From positions 413,416 to 477,415 of the forward strand of contig JAZKJV010003127.1 in NCBI GenBank assembly GCA_037367405.1: a DNA stretch of 64,000 bases. Reading direction: 5' to 3'. The stretch comes from Ottelia alismoides (lineage: Eukaryota; Streptophyta; Magnoliopsida; Alismatales; Hydrocharitaceae). A program made the translations under genes and the position numbers. The notes beneath the pieces are model-generated. The model was not told the origin of the DNA, did not search any database, and was given only the letters and a program-made list of their open reading frames with translations. Of the stretch, positions 1-12,379 are shown piece by piece. Numbering within the stretch: position 1 is the stretch's first letter; every line of letters starts with the position of its first letter.

Positions 1-941
1 ATTAAATTTTAATAATTATATGTAGCTTATTCCGATGCACTACCTGGATCCTTCTCTAAGGATTTTAGATAGTCTAAATAGTCACACTATCAGTACATCG
101 GCTTATAGCAGTATTGGCATCCATTCAAATATATGAATGTCATATGTATGGAAACCATAGAAGTACAATCAACTCTTTAACTTCCCTTCTTGCTTGGGTC
201 AGACCCATGTTTCCAATGCGTTGCCTTCACCTATAAACATCCATTGCTTAAGACAAAGGATCTCTTATGTTGAATTCAAAAAAAAAAACAATATGAGTAC
301 TTCAACATTTATACATGCTTCATTTCTTTCATACAATATGATTATTATCAAGATTCATGAATGACTTGAGTATATATAGTAGAATGATGTCACTCATCAT
401 ATCTACATACATCTTAACTCTTAAAGACTTTGGTTCTAGTAGGTACTCAAACATTTTTTAATACACCATCTCTTATAGAGCCACCATTCTGCATGATGCA
501 GTGAACCATGTCATTCATGATTAAATGTCAAGAGCGCATATGTATGCCAGAAACATCTTCTTAGATTTCATAAGGATTATTTGACAATTACAATCATCAT
601 CAACATGATACTTCTAAAGCACACATGATGAGAGATCAAGACTATAGAGACATACAAACCCTAGGTTGTTATCCTATTGTCCATTTAATTGTCATTCCTC
701 ATTATTATGAGGAAACTTGTCCATTGCAACCACATACATTATGTTTCCAACTGCAAGTACAATAGCTTGATCGTGGAAATAATCTGTGATATTTTACTGA
801 TTGTTATTGATGGGTTTAATGAAGGATTGTCTGAAAAAAGAAATTTGCATAAATATATATATATATATATTTACTCTACTTTGATTTAGAAATTTTATAT
901 CAAAGTTGTCTTGCCTTGTCAACACTGAAAGTTCATTCCAT
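1..941. other. AT-rich flank, no recognisable gene
   Basis: Nothing coding is supported here. The only ORFs are short and low-complexity, and a (TA)n run lies near 856-870. The stretch is the left flank of the CACTA element that begins at 942. It may be the distal part of the same minus-strand LTR element whose leader and LTR lie at 7773-11917, with the CACTA element inserted between, but no sequence match demonstrates that. Confidence 0.5.
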
Positions 942-1165
942 CACTACAACAAATTTCATATTTTTCCACCACAAATTTGCTACTACAGCTAGTGCCAAGG
1001 TAGACGTAGTTTTGTAAGGACTATTTTGCGACCATATTACCACTATAGTGTAGTCGCAATAAAACGAAATACAATTTTGCGACTAGGTGTAGTCGCAAAT
1101 GTGGTAGAACATATTACAACTACAGTGCTACCACGATGTAGTAGCTACGTGGTAGTAAAATTTGG
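942..1165. repeat. CACTA left terminal and subterminal repeats
   Basis: This begins with the CACTA-type terminus. It is followed by closely spaced motifs (TTGCGACTA, GTAGTCGCAA, GTGGTAG, CTACCAC) repeated in direct and inverted orientation up to about 1160. In characterised CACTA elements such arrays bind TnpA; binding here is inferred. Confidence 0.7.
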
Positions 1166-2850
1166 GGGTCTTGGCGGGCTTCTAAACCAAATTTCCCCCT
1201 TCCCTCCCTCCCCTTCTCCTCTCTACAGATATCCCCTCATTGCCCAAGGGCATCTTCCTCCTCTCTCATTGAAAGCCCTATTTTGCAATACCACATATTG
1301 TTTGTCACCGATTCTCTTCAACGCCACCTCCCCTCTAACCACCGTCGACTCCTTTACCGCTGCATTCTCTCTCTAGGCCGCTCCTCTCTAGGCTACCTCT
1401 GTTCCACCTTCGTGTCCTCTCCATCTTGCCCCTCTCCAGGCCACCCGCGACCTCCTCAAGGACATTCTCTTCAAGTCGCCTCTTCTCCATATATGTGTCC
1501 TCCCCTCCAAGCTGCCCTTCTCCAGGCTGCCCACGAGGTGTAGAAATATTTATTTATCTTATCATCTTACCATGTTCAAAAGTTGGTATCTTGATCGGGG
1601 ATCCTTGGGGTGTATTTTTCTATAGGATTCGAGCTTCCTACGGAGATAGATTTGCTAAAAGCCTCACCGATCAGCCTATTCCAAGTATCCCCCAGGCACG
1701 GTGAGCCTTTTGACTTTTGTTTTTATTAGTGCTTTATTTCTGCTGCACATTTCTACTTTGTGTATAGATATGCACTTTTTTAATTCACAGCATTCAGTTG
1801 TGGACGTCGACAAACGCACATCGCCTTAAGGTTGTCACTTTATTTGTAATAACAGGGAAAGCCATGACATCAGGCTAATCCCAATCATCTAAAAGTTGAA
1901 ATTAAAGCACTGCTTTTACAGATGCTTTTACAGCAACAGGTGATTGAATTTCGTCATGGTGAACGTGTCGATCTTGTATATAAGTGTTAACTATGAGTAA
2001 GCTGATCTGATAACGAGAGTACAATATTATGCCTAAGAATGAAATGACATCTTCTACACTTCATAGTGTGAGATAGATCTGAATGTTATTACTTATTTCT
2101 ACACCAGAAATACGATGTAATTAATTTTGCAAAGTATATGTGGATGATGAAGGCAAATGCTTCCGAGAGTCGAGCAATAATATTTGCAGATGGATACCAC
2201 TCTGCACGCTTATCTAATAAGCCAAATAGTTTAATATATGGCACTTGATTTAATGGCCTCCCTTCACTCGTTTCCTACTGCAACTACTCTATAAACATTT
2301 CTATGGTGTGGGATGTATTTGGCTAGGAGAATAACAGATTTACCACATTTGCTACAATAGGATTAGTGATGTGTGATTTGTTCCAAGTTTAGATAGGAAT
2401 ACCATTAAAAATGGACAATATATAATATATTCGGTGCCAAAAACTATAACATCTATGAAATTTGAATCCAAACCAGCATCACATCGACTAGATCTTTGTA
2501 TTTGCAAATATGAAGAAGAACTAATCAATAAAGTTAGTTGGTCCTGCATTACTATGAATTGCAGGTGCCTCATTCGCAATGAATAAAGCTAGTTGGTCCT
2601 GCATTACTACCAACTGCAGGTGCCTCATATCGAATATGAAGAAGAACTAATCAATAAAGCTACTAATCAATGAATCCGAATTGCAGGTGCCTCATTCGCA
2701 ACACTAGTTGTGTTTTCCCTCTGCATTACTATCAAACACTTCCACAAGGACCTCTAAACAAGCCGATACTTCTTGGTCCTGCATGCATTAGATATATAAA
2801 GATTAAAAACTTTCACGGTTAAATTCAAATGGATAGATTGTGCGAGGACA
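1165..2850. other. CACTA 5' region: GC-richer block and decayed sequence
   Basis: 1190-1540 is C/T-rich with short ORFs in competing frames and no recognisable domain. It resembles a leader or exon-1 region more than a gene. From 1800 to 2850, where the N-terminal part of a TNP2 gene would be expected, no convincing frame remains. 2515-2700 contains short local repeats (annotated separately). Confidence 0.4.
2515..2700. repeat. Local direct repeats inside the CACTA element
   Basis: The phrase AGTTGGTCCTGCATTACTA occurs at about 2534 and 2591. GCAGGTGCCTCAT occurs at about 2563, 2616 and 2684, and GAAGAAGAACTAATCAATAAAG at about 2511 and 2638 (given here only as a motif). The spacing is consistent with small tandem duplications by slippage or repair inside a decaying transposase region. 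Confidence 0.7.
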
Positions 2851-5160
2851 ATGCACAAAATGCATCGGAAAGGAATCAGAAAGGAATCACGTGGCCGGGG
2901 AAAGGATTACTCGTGCTGGCCAGTAATCATTACTCCATACAACCTACCACCTTGGCTGTGTAACAAGAAGCAATATATATTTTTGACTTTACTTGTGCCC
3001 GGTCTGACCAATCCTAGAAAATATTTGGATGTGTATCTCCGACCATTAGTCGATGAACTGAAGGAATTATGGGATAAAGGCCATTAGACTTATGATGCTA
3101 TCAATCATAGTAAATTTCAAATGAGAGTGGGTTTATTATGGATTATTAGCGATTTTCCTGCATACGGAATGCTATCGGGTTGGACCATTGGAGTACACAT
3201 GGTAAAAGAAGCTGTCCATATTGTATGGAAAGTACTAAAGCATTTCAGCTTGAGCATGGTCGAAAACCATGCCTTTTTTACTGTCATCGACAATTCTTGC
3301 CAAAGGATCATCTTTATAGGAAACAAAAGATGGCATTCAAAAGAAATACAATTGAAGATTCAGATCCACCTATTAGATTGTCGGGGCTTGAGATATTCAA
3401 TAGATTAATAGAGTTGAAGGGTTCAAATGATTTTGTTCTATCTCTTCCAGGTTTTAGGAATAGTCATAACTAGACTAAAATGAGCATCTTCTGGGAACTA
3501 GCATATTGGCCGAATCTACTCATCAGACATAATTTAGATGTGATGCATATAGAAAAGAATGTTTTTGATAATGTATTCAATATAGTATTGAATGTCACTG
3601 GCAAGACGAAGGATACCGAGAATGCTCGTAGAGATCTTGTGAAAATTTGTGCACGTCCTGAATTAGACCTAATAGAATCCGAAGTTGGTCGTGTTCATAT
3701 GCCGAAGGTCAAATACTTCTTAACCATGTATCAAGTGAAAGATGCTTGTCAGTGGGCAAGTACATTAAAAATGCCAAATGGTTATTCATCTAATATACCC
3801 AAACTTGTTGATTTGAATAAAAATATATTTAAGGGAATGAAAAGTCATGACTGTCATGTTTTTATGGAGCAATTATTACCTCTTGCTTTTAGAGGTTTAT
3901 TGCCGAAGGGAGTTCACAATGTCCTAACAGAGTTGAGTAACTTCTTCAAATGCATATGTTCAGCCAAGTTGTTAGTTGAAGATATGAAAACCCTTTTGGA
4001 AAGCGTGGTTCTTATACTCTGCAACCTTGAGAAGATATTTCCTCCAGCCTTCTTCAACTCGATGGAACACTTAATGATTCATCTTCCCTATGAAGCAAAA
4101 GTTGGTGGACCAGTTAAATACCGCTGGATGTATCCATTCGAGAGGTACATGATATATCAAATTTGTTCTATTAAGTATGTACCATTGCGCTATCTAATAA
4201 TGTATGTTGACTTACCTATAGGTACATGTTTTTCTTGAAAAGAAAGGTGCGTAACAAAAATAAGGTTGAAGGATCAATAAGTGCACAATATATTTCTAAA
4301 GAAGTAGCCAACTTTTGTTCCAGATATTTGTCAGACGACATTGAAACTATCCACAATCGTTCAATGCGAAATGAATTTAATGAAAGTGAAAGTATATCTG
4401 GGATCTCAATCTTTCGTGCATGTGGCCGACCTTTGAAAAAAGAAAAATCACGCATGATGAGTTCTCAGGAGAAAGAAGCCGCTGAGCTTTACATTCTAGA
4501 TAATACAGATGAAGTAACACCTTTTGCGGAGTATGTTTCTATATCACAATGTTGTCAAAATAAAAATATAAGTTATCAAATAATAACTTTTTCTTTATGC
4601 AGGGAGTATAGGGATAAAATAATGACAGAGAATCCTTTGTTTTCTGACGATGAAGTGGTGGATAAATTTAGAAGAACATTCTCGTCTTGGTTTAAAGAAA
4701 GAGTAAAGCTAATTGATCCAACAGATCATAAATTCAAGATTCTAAATGATCTTGCTCTCGGTCCCAATTACATGGTGATGTCCTACGGTGGTTTTTTGGC
4801 TAATGGCTACAGATTTCATTGCTTGGACACGACCAATGGCTTAACTATATATAACTCTGGTGTTATGGTTAAGAGATCATGTTACGATGAGGATAGTTTG
4901 AATTACTATGGGGTTCTCAATGAGGTTCTTGAGCTTGAATATATATGCCATCCCCTAATAAACTTTTCTCATTCTCGTGTGACTGGTATGATCCACAACA
5001 TGGTGTTATTGTTGACCGTATGCATGATATTGTGGATGTCATTCCTCGAAAGTATATTCGAAGATTTGAACCTTTTGTCCTTAGTTCACAAGTTGATCAA
5101 ATATGTTATGTACCAATGTTGGAAAAAAGCGAAAAAGAGATGATCGTCTCACAGTATTGA
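2851..5160 (+). pseudogene. TNP2-like CACTA transposase, broken
   Basis: This is the transposase that cuts and joins CACTA ends in the nucleus. Family blocks appear in order: WPVIITPYNLPPW and PGLTNPRKYLDVYLRPLVDE (about 2920-3050); LLWIISDFPAYGMLSGW (3130-3183); a frame change, then CPYC...HGRKPC and HRQFLPKDH (3180-3310). Next come IRHNLDVMHIEKNVFDN (3528-3575), MKSHDCHVFMEQLLPLAFR (3838-3893), and the DUF4218-type block PPAFFNSMEHLMIHLPYEA and GGPVKYRWMYPFER (4045-4144). A 77-bp GT-AG intron fits 4145-4221; splicing restores FER-YMFFLKRK. A second intron of about 72 bp fits 4531-4602 (acceptor ATGCAG). A frameshift near 4950-4980 separates the last block, DWYDPQHGV...PRKYIRRFEPF (DUF4216-like). 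In-frame stops occur near 3087 and 3474. The order and content match TNP2, but no continuous frame remains. Confidence 0.88.
3480..4144 (+). pseudogene. TNP2 central exon, longest open part of the transposase
   Basis: This open stretch covers about 220 residues of the transposase core and the start of the DUF4218-like region. It begins just after a stop (TAG near 3474), and the family sequence continues across that stop, so the ATG at 3480 is unlikely to be a natural start. Recognisable residues include HNLDVMHIEKN, MKSHDCHVF, CNLEKIFPPAFF and YRWMYPFER. The open frame runs on into the predicted intron to 4238. Confidence 0.8.
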
Positions 5161-5400
5161 AGAGGATGTCACATACTTTTATCGATGATAATGAGCAATC
5201 AAATGTGGATGATGCATCAACAAATTTGTTTATTTTTGAGTATGAGCCACCACAAAATATTTCAATATACTCTTAATGTAAGATCCTACTCGACTTTTAT
5301 TTTTTTTACATTTAAATTATTCACTTATATATGTTTGTCTAATGATATTTCAATATACTTTTTTACTCTTTTTTACTGCATAATGATTTTCATGTAGGAA

Positions 5401-6791
5401 ATACCTATGACATGTGGCCGAGGTTCTAGGGGGAGCAGTTCACGTCAGGATGGTCATCGTACATCAGACCATCGTACCCCAGAACATAGTGGTATATCTC
5501 AATCTCATTACATGTTGGTGTATTTTATGTTCATTTAGTTAAAAAAATTTACGACAGGTGAATGCAATGATGAGGTGGCAAAGCTTGTCGCTTACCTGCT
5601 TGAGAATGGTGTAGAAATCCCTCCACAATATGCACATTATATTCCTCAAGTATTATATATAGGGCTATGCAAGATTGCTCAGATTACAGATGGAGTTACA
5701 TGACTCCAGATGAGCAAGAGCGAATTTTGAATGGTGTCTATGTAAGACTCATCACCCAAATTGTAATATATGTTCGAATTTTAAATAAATTATTACTAAT
5801 CAGATTTTGAAATGCAGAATTCGTTTGCTTTACCCATGGGCCACACAAAAGAAATGTATCGGCATGCCCTAGAAAAATTAGCAACAAATAGAGTGAAAGA
5901 CAATGTATATATGGCTAGAAAAGCTGCAATTAAAAAGCTTGATGATGTACAAGATTGGGACAGGGCAAAGGCATGCGGTCCTACGTGGAGCACTCCAGAG
6001 AGGTGGAGACGATACTGTGATATCTTTATTCAAGAGACTTTTCAAAAACGTTTGGAAGCAGGAAAAATAAATAGGGGGAAGCAATCAATTAGATCTACTA
6101 GTGGATCAAAAAGTTTTGACATTATAAGGAATGAAATGGTATGTTCAAATATGTGTACTTTTTTCAAGTTCCATTTTTTAGTGATGACTAACATGTGGTT
6201 AATAATAGTATTCTGCTGACAAACGTCCTCCGTCATTGGACAAATAGTGGATGAAAACTCATACAAGTGGGGGAGATTGGTCTGCACCTGAAGCCAAGGC
6301 GGTGATGATACGCATACTAATAGTATTGTAAACTTATAATTGTTTGGCAGGAAACTAAAAAAAATCTATATTGTAGGATCGTTATGGAGTTGTATAGGGA
6401 AAAGTTTGGTGTACCAGAAGATGAGGAACAAATGGATTTTGACACTACCTTGTGGAAAGAAGTCATTACTGAACGTGAAGTGGGTCCTAATAGAAGGCAA
6501 ACTTTGGGTGGTTTGCCACCCAAGTTCTCCTCTTCTTCTGATTCCACTGGAATTTCCGGTTTTTTTGGGACAACCTCAACATACAACACGACCGCATCTC
6601 AATCATGTCTACCTGAGTCCGAGTTTAGACAACTCTCACAGGCTGTGAGCTCATTGGTAAATCAAGTCAGCACCATGTCCTCGGGAATAGAACATTTGTC
6701 TTCTGGAATGAAAACTTTATCTTCTAGAATGGATATTTTGAAGTCAGATGTTACATTTTTGAGGTATAACTTTTATATAATTATTAGGTAA
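5401..6791 (+). pseudogene. TnpA-like second CACTA gene (plant Transposase_24 type)
   Basis: This is the likely accessory, DNA-binding product of the CACTA element. It opens with a Gly/Ser/Arg-rich segment (CGRGSRGSSSRQDG, about 5410-5450). It continues with MGHTKEMYRHALEKLATNRV and DWDRAKACGPTWSTPERW (5836-6005), then IQETFQKRLEAGKINRGKQS (6028-6090). After a probable intron near 6137-6211 it resumes with SADKRPPSLDK...THTSGGDW (6214-6285), and then MELYREKFGVPEDEEQMDFD and REVGPNRRQTLGGLPP (6384-6528). A Ser/Thr-rich and heptad-like tail (SQAVSSLVNQVSTMSSGIEH) suggests a coiled coil. These blocks resemble plant transposase_24 proteins encoded beside TNP2. Several exons seem involved and one stop (about 6247) interrupts the frame. 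Confidence 0.7.
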
Positions 6792-6852
6792 TGTTATATT
6801 GTAGTTGATTTATCTTTCTAATTGGTAAGATGTCTTCTTTTATTTCTTAGGA

Positions 6853-7091
6853 GTGCAACCACAAAATAACAAGTTCATGAGATGGAAGATAATGAGGACG
6901 CTGAGGAGGAAGAGGAGGAGTATGAGGAGGATGTTATTGCATTTACAATATCACATCTCAAAGGGGTTGTCATCTCGGAACATGGAGATAATCCAAAGAA
7001 AAAGAAGAAAACTAACAAGGGAGGAAAGGACGAAGGCAAGGCAAAGGCTACGGAAGATGCTTTTTCTGAATGGAGGAGAAGGAAATTTTAG
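6853..7091 (+). pseudogene. C-terminal acidic/basic exon of the TnpA-like gene
   Basis: From about 6882 the frame encodes a run of Glu/Asp (DNEDAEEEEEEYEED). A Lys-rich stretch follows (NPKKKKKTNKGGKDEGK), ending at a stop at 7089-7091. It follows a probable intron (splice acceptor TTTCTTAG at about 6844-6851). The charge pattern fits a nuclear DNA-binding tail, but no named domain is visible and compositional bias alone could mislead. Confidence 0.5.
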
Positions 7092-7479
7092 TGCAAACAA
7101 TATACTCTCTAGTGTTAGTTTATTTTCTAAAACATTGTAATGTTAAGAATGTTAGAGTTTCGATGTTAGTTAACTTTCTCTTGTCTTCAACTTGTGTTTT
7201 TTTTCAAAAACATTTGCACCTTTTGTCATCTTGGTTTATATATTAATGTGCATGTCGCAATGATTCGAATTATATGATTTTGTCAAAGATGAATTGTTAA
7301 TTCTTATGTTTAGATTGAAATATAATATTTTCAACTTGTTGATTGGGAGATCTCAAGATAATAAATGTTGGTTGAGAGATCTCAAAAGATTATAGTATGT
7401 TAGTGTTATACTATTTTCATATAGGTTTATACATGTTTATATGGAGATAGAAAATGGTATATTTTTTTAATAATGAAAG

Positions 7480-7772
7480 CAGAGTTGTGACTACATTGCT
7501 ACTACCTTACTACTACAACAGTAGTACTGTAGTCACCACATGGTAGCAAGATAGTCCCCAAGTGGTCCTTGATTCAAATTCTCGGTAGTGCCAACATGGT
7601 GGCCATGTAGTGTGTATGTGGTCACAACTCCCTCAAGATAAAGTGACTCGAATGCGACTATAACCCAACTATATGCGACTACACTGTTTACTACCACATG
7701 TGGTCGCAAATCCTTGTTGCGTCCACATTGCTACTGCTTTACCACTACATTTCTACCACATTTGTTGTGTTA
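7480..7772. repeat. CACTA right subterminal and terminal repeats
   Basis: This has a dense array of GACTACA, TACTACC, GTAGTCACCAC, TGGTAGCAAG, TGGTCGCAAAT and related motifs. They mirror those at 960-1160, and the array ends in ATTTGTTGTGTTA. The outer bases differ from a canonical TAGTG end, so the right terminus is mutated or placed a few bases off. Confidence 0.65.
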
Positions 7773-9400
7773 AATATGTTTTTTCTTTAATCACTTTCAA
7801 TGTAATAAATATACTTACCATTATATCTCAAGCAAGATCCAGTATCTCCTTCCTTATCTTTGTCACATCCCAATAATACGATTGCATGTAACTCGGATAA
7901 AAAGTAGTGGGAACACATTTCTCCTTGCAAGTCCAACTTGCATTCCCAATTCGGTCTTTAACACCCAAGCCCACCATACCTAAGGCGATGTTGACTTGTC
8001 ATTAATTGAACCAACCGTCAATAGGATTACAACCCGCTATGCACAATCCAATATCGTCCTAATAATATCAAGACATGATATTGGGGTCACTATGCATACG
8101 CCCTTACTCTTTTGAGAAGCAAAGATTGTGATTCAAATCCGTTTATATGCAGGAGCTGTCACTTTGGATAGGCGTCTCCAACATACAATCCTTAGCGACG
8201 GAATGCTTCGCCTTGATGGGAGACCATGGATGTCACTTATGTGATCCTCCACCTCATATTCAAATTTCAATTAATTATCATGAATCACATTCATATAATT
8301 AATTCTTACCAAGGAAATGCAAATCAAATCATAGTAGAGTATTTTAATTAGATATAATTCACTTAATCAAATTAAATCAATTATAAATCCAATTCAATCA
8401 ACCAACAAACTCGATTGTTCCTTGAAAGGATGGTATTATCTCAAAGTACATATTATTTGAATTTTAATAATTAAAAAATACATCATGATCCCTCATACGT
8501 TATCCCTTCCCTACCCGCTATCATGGCCAATACCGACGGGAGTGGGACAGACCGCTCACAGAGCAACATGTTACCCGGACGCTCCCCGACCTGACAACAT
8601 ATCCACCTCAGGTTAGGATAATGTCGATTGATCCCTTTGTACTTGAGATAATAATCAGTTTTTCAACCCAAGTTATATCATATAATAATAATCAAAACTA
8701 TTTTAACTATAAGAAGATTTGCTAAACAAATTTCCAATCCTACTCAATTAAGTTTGTTTGTTGGATAATAGATTAAGTAACCAATTTGTGATCTAGATCA
8801 TATCTAATCAATTATTGGTTAAGGCAATGTCATTTAATGAAATAATTATTATCAAATATTTCTCAAATATTTATCCATAATTTTTCTAGGAGATTAACCA
8901 TTGATTTCACTAATTCATTAAATAACAATAACAAGGTTCTTGATTAGGAACACAATTTCTAGGAGCGACCCTTACTCACTAAAATTATCATATCTCAATC
9001 AATTTATATCCAAATTACGCAAAGTAAGTTTACAAAGTTTGCTAATTTGATTTATAACATAAATCAAGTAATTAGCATGTATTTACAGATATTTCAAAAC
9101 AGTAAATAACTCTTTAATTATGTCAATATTTGCCATCCCCGAAATAGTGGATATGTGTTCATTAAAATAATAATAACTTGAGTTATCAGATTCCAAATCA
9201 TGCAAATTTAAATCTCACGATTTACATATTTAATGGGTAACATAATCCAAGTGATAACAACATGTTTAAACACTTTTAAAAAGGATAAAAAAATGCACAA
9301 AACATGGTTGCATGAATGAAATGCGATGAAACTTCACACAACTTTAATGTGCCCATGCCATCTTAGGTTTATGGATCGTATGAAAAACCTCCGACCTATG
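7773..9400 (-). other. Non-coding leader or internal region of a minus-strand LTR element
   Basis: No ORF of note lies in this 1.6 kb. It sits directly downstream, in minus orientation, of the primer site at about 9401-9412, so it is read as 5' leader. It is cut at 7772 by the CACTA element. The sequence is AT-rich with a GC-richer patch at 8500-8600. No gag or pol motif was found. Confidence 0.45.
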
Positions 9401-9412
9401 ACTCTGATAACA
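9400..9412 (-). other. Primer binding site, initiator-Met tRNA type
   Basis: On the minus strand the sequence is TGTTATCAGAGTC. It is close to the plant consensus TGGTATCAGAGC, which pairs with the 3' end of initiator methionine tRNA. It starts two bases after the LTR end (…CCTTCA). It differs from the consensus at the third base and at its end. Confidence 0.75.
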
Positions 9413-9887
9413 CTTGAAGGATATGGTATAATCTTTAAAAACATCACGGAAGCATAAAGATTTCATCATCTGCGATTGGGAGCGACTAGTTGTACTAGTC
9501 GCTCGAGGCAGCATAATTTGAAAAAATCAATGATGAAACCACATGATATAAGAAAACTTCTCAGATCGTTTTATCTAAACCACAATAGGTTATTAAGATT
9601 ATCTCTTGAAGCATGGTTGCGATCAAGTCTCTAAACAAAGAGACCTCCTCTCTCAAGTCTGATCCGACGGAGAAGATGATTGCAAGCATGTCGATGAGAC
9701 GCGTGCTTCTCGCAATCCATGTTGATGATCCAAGCGGTGAATCTCCTGATCTCATCACACGAGATCTAACATTTTCTTCACGAACGAAGCGCATCGAAGA
9801 AGATGGAGATCCATGAGAAAACAATCTGACAACATAACGATGATTCTGCGACGATGGCAACTCTCTCTAGGGCTCCATGGTAGACGA

Positions 9888-9891
<4 letters not shown>

Positions 9892-9918
<27 letters not shown>
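9892..9918. repeat. (GA)n microsatellite
   Basis: An uninterrupted GA run of about 13 units is followed by further GA-rich sequence to about 9950. It lies within the 2.5 kb LTR. Confidence 0.9.
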
Positions 9919-10373
9919 TTGGTGTGTAGAGAATGAGAGAGAGAGAGAGAACAAATGTTCTATCTCTTGTTTTTATTTGAAGAGAATAGGCCGCCTCTTA
10001 TTATATAGTACTTTGGGATTCGTGGATCTCAATCCATGGACAACAAAAAATACAACGATTAATTTTTAATTTAAATTAAATATATTGAATCGTCAATATA
10101 AATTAATTTCAAATTAAGTCAATTATCATTGGAGATAATTGGAAGGAGATAATCATAATGGCAATATTCTTCCAATGAGATTACATTATCTCATCTCCAA
10201 CATTATCTCACAATGATAATTCACAATTATCTTGTGAACATGCAATCATGCCATTAGAAATTTGTGAATCACATTCACAATCTAAACTAAAATGTAAATT
10301 ACATTTTCAATTAATTATCTAATGTGAATCCAAATCTCATCAACACTTAATTAATAAATGTAAATTACAAATA

Positions 10374-10396
10374 GCTCTCTCTCTCTCTCTCTCTCT
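10374..10396. repeat. (CT)n microsatellite
   Basis: A run of about 11 CT units lies in the same LTR, followed by TATA-rich sequence. Confidence 0.9.
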
Positions 10397-12379
10397 TATA
10401 TATTATAAATCGCATTTATAATATATATGATTATTTTGAATAGTTCTATAGACTTTATTTATATCCATGATAAATCATATTTAATTATCTTAGATCTCAA
10501 TTCTAGTGTGCCCAAATAATATATACCACATTCACATCATTAACATCTTTGATAATTAAATCACATTTAATTATCTCAGATGATTCTCCTTATAATATGA
10601 ATCAAATTTATATTATTCATGATAATTAAATCACATCTACTTATCAATTTTCTCAATGCTCGGATACATATATTAATAATGAAATTATACATGAAGTCTT
10701 TCAAGGATAATATGCTCTCTCCGTGGATACTTGGAGATAAAGATATGGAAATTGTATTGTTCCACGTATAGTTACCTGGATATTGAGATCACATCTCAAA
10801 TTCAGATCTTGCGTACCTCTCATAGATGCTTGATTAAATCAAGATCGTAAATCTAATCCTCTCATGTATTCGAATCATATTCATATCAATGTCCAACATT
10901 TGGACCAAGATTATATCACTTCTCTACCAAGAGGAGTCACTATCCAGATACGTTTCATCACTCCCTATGTATGGAAGCGTCATTATTATACAATCGTTTA
11001 TGATCGCATCACCCTCAGGTATTCCTAATACCAGTACATCATGCATACTTGAAGATCAAGAATAAACCTGAAGTATTAGATCTATTTAGATTATCTTCTT
11101 CAGGATTTTATCATTAAGTTTCTCATTTGATCATTGGGAGTCAATACGGATCATATACTTTCCAAAAGTATATATCATACCTATGTGTTCATATATTTTC
11201 CAAACACATATATCAAACCTACATATTCAGTCAAGCTTCCAAAGCGAGACCACCGTGCACGGAATTTGATTCTTCCCAATATCTCATGAGTGGTCATGTC
11301 TTCTAGTTCAGCAAATGAACTTGTATAATCCCTTTGAGAGATCGTATTACTCATATGCCATTGCATGCACACTAGGGTACCAGTGTATAGACCTTGGTAA
11401 GGTCATCAACCTATTGGTCTGTCAAATGTACATACTCGGACATATAGTAACACATTTGTCTCTAGTCAGAGGATATGCGCCTATATCGTGATAGCATACG
11501 ACTTAGGTCTTTGTTTATCTCGATATCATTAATTTAACTCTTTGACCTAATTAATCTGACACCTCCGAATCTCTATTCCTATGCAGAGTACCTCCATCAA
11601 GAGATCAGTCAGATATGAGCCTTTAGAGAAAAGATTGCCATCTCGTTCTCAGGCTGGAGATCCTCTCTTAATAATCATTTGATCGGTGCTTGATGAGTCC
11701 TCAATCTAACTCTTTAGATATACACCCAAGCACCAGCCTTTATGATTCAATAATTGAATCAACAACTATATGATCATTAAGATGGCCATGGTACATTACC
11801 CTAGTTGTACTAAGGGATCTATTATGCAAATTAATCATTCTTCATTTCAAATCATGGAATGATATTTGCAATAACATTTATTGCATAATGGCTCACTATG
11901 GGCTCGCATGTCTAACACAGGTCTACGTCATGTCAGGCCTACTTCCCTTGTTCCTCAATTTTCCCCTTTGACCCTTGCATCTTTTTGGGGTTGATGCCTG
12001 AAGAACTTCTATGTTGCTATCATCGTTCGTTGACGCAGGATTGATTTCTCGACCTGTGAAGTATCGATTCGGGTACACTCTTGGGTCAAAGGCAATTGAG
12101 TATTTAGTATCGCCTCGCCCCATTTTCGATTTTTGATGTTGCTTCCACCTGGAAACCCTAGCCTTGAGTCTTCGTCCTCGCTCCTAGTGAGAATAGGAAT
12201 CTAATCGACTCCTTAGATGGGCGATTGGGCATCAAACTAAAGTGATCCAAGCTCGCCACCATTGTTGCAAGAGCTCTGCTTCTAGAGGTCTTGTGCTAGT
12301 AAGATTCTCTTTTCTTTCGTCTTTCTGATCCATCGGGTAATAGTAGAGTAGATTAGTACTTAGTTTTATCTGATGTCGA

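Larger units (their letters stand above)
942..7772 (+). mobile_element. CACTA (En/Spm) DNA transposon with decayed genes
   Basis: The left end reads CACTACAACAAAT. The right end, read inward on the other strand, shares ACAACAAAT, but its outermost four bases are degenerate (TAAC instead of CACT). Both ends are packed with short subterminal motifs such as GTAGTCGCAA, GTGGTAG and TACTAC in both orientations (about 960-1160 and 7480-7765), as is usual for CACTA transposase-binding regions. Between them lie a TNP2-type transposase and a TnpA-like second gene in the same direction. The 3-bp target duplication cannot be confirmed (CAT on the left, AAT on the right). Frameshifts in TNP2 make it non-functional now. 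The about 6.8 kb length and two-gene layout suit a formerly autonomous element. Confidence 0.85.
9414..11917 (-). repeat. LTR of about 2.5 kb, minus-strand element
   Basis: Read on the minus strand it starts TGTTAGACATGCGAGCCC at 11917 and ends ATATCCTTCA at 9414. This gives the TG...CA termini of an LTR, followed at once by the primer site. No second copy is in the window, so the superfamily (Copia or Gypsy) is undecided; an initiator-Met primer site occurs in both. Two dinucleotide runs lie inside: (GA)n at 9892-9918 and (CT)n at 10374-10396. ORFs in it (for example around 9561-9860) are short and unsupported. Confidence 0.72.

Noticed and set aside
689..889. Open frame of 66 codons near the left edge
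   Set aside because: Ends in a TA-repeat-coded YIYIYIY stretch; no domain and no support as a gene.
1026..1704. Overlapping frames in the C/T-rich block of the CACTA element
   Set aside because: Three frames are open together because of composition; Ser/Pro-rich and without family features.
7880..8280. Possible tRNA or small RNA gene in the moderately GC patch
   Set aside because: No cloverleaf, no A/B box pair at proper spacing was found by eye.
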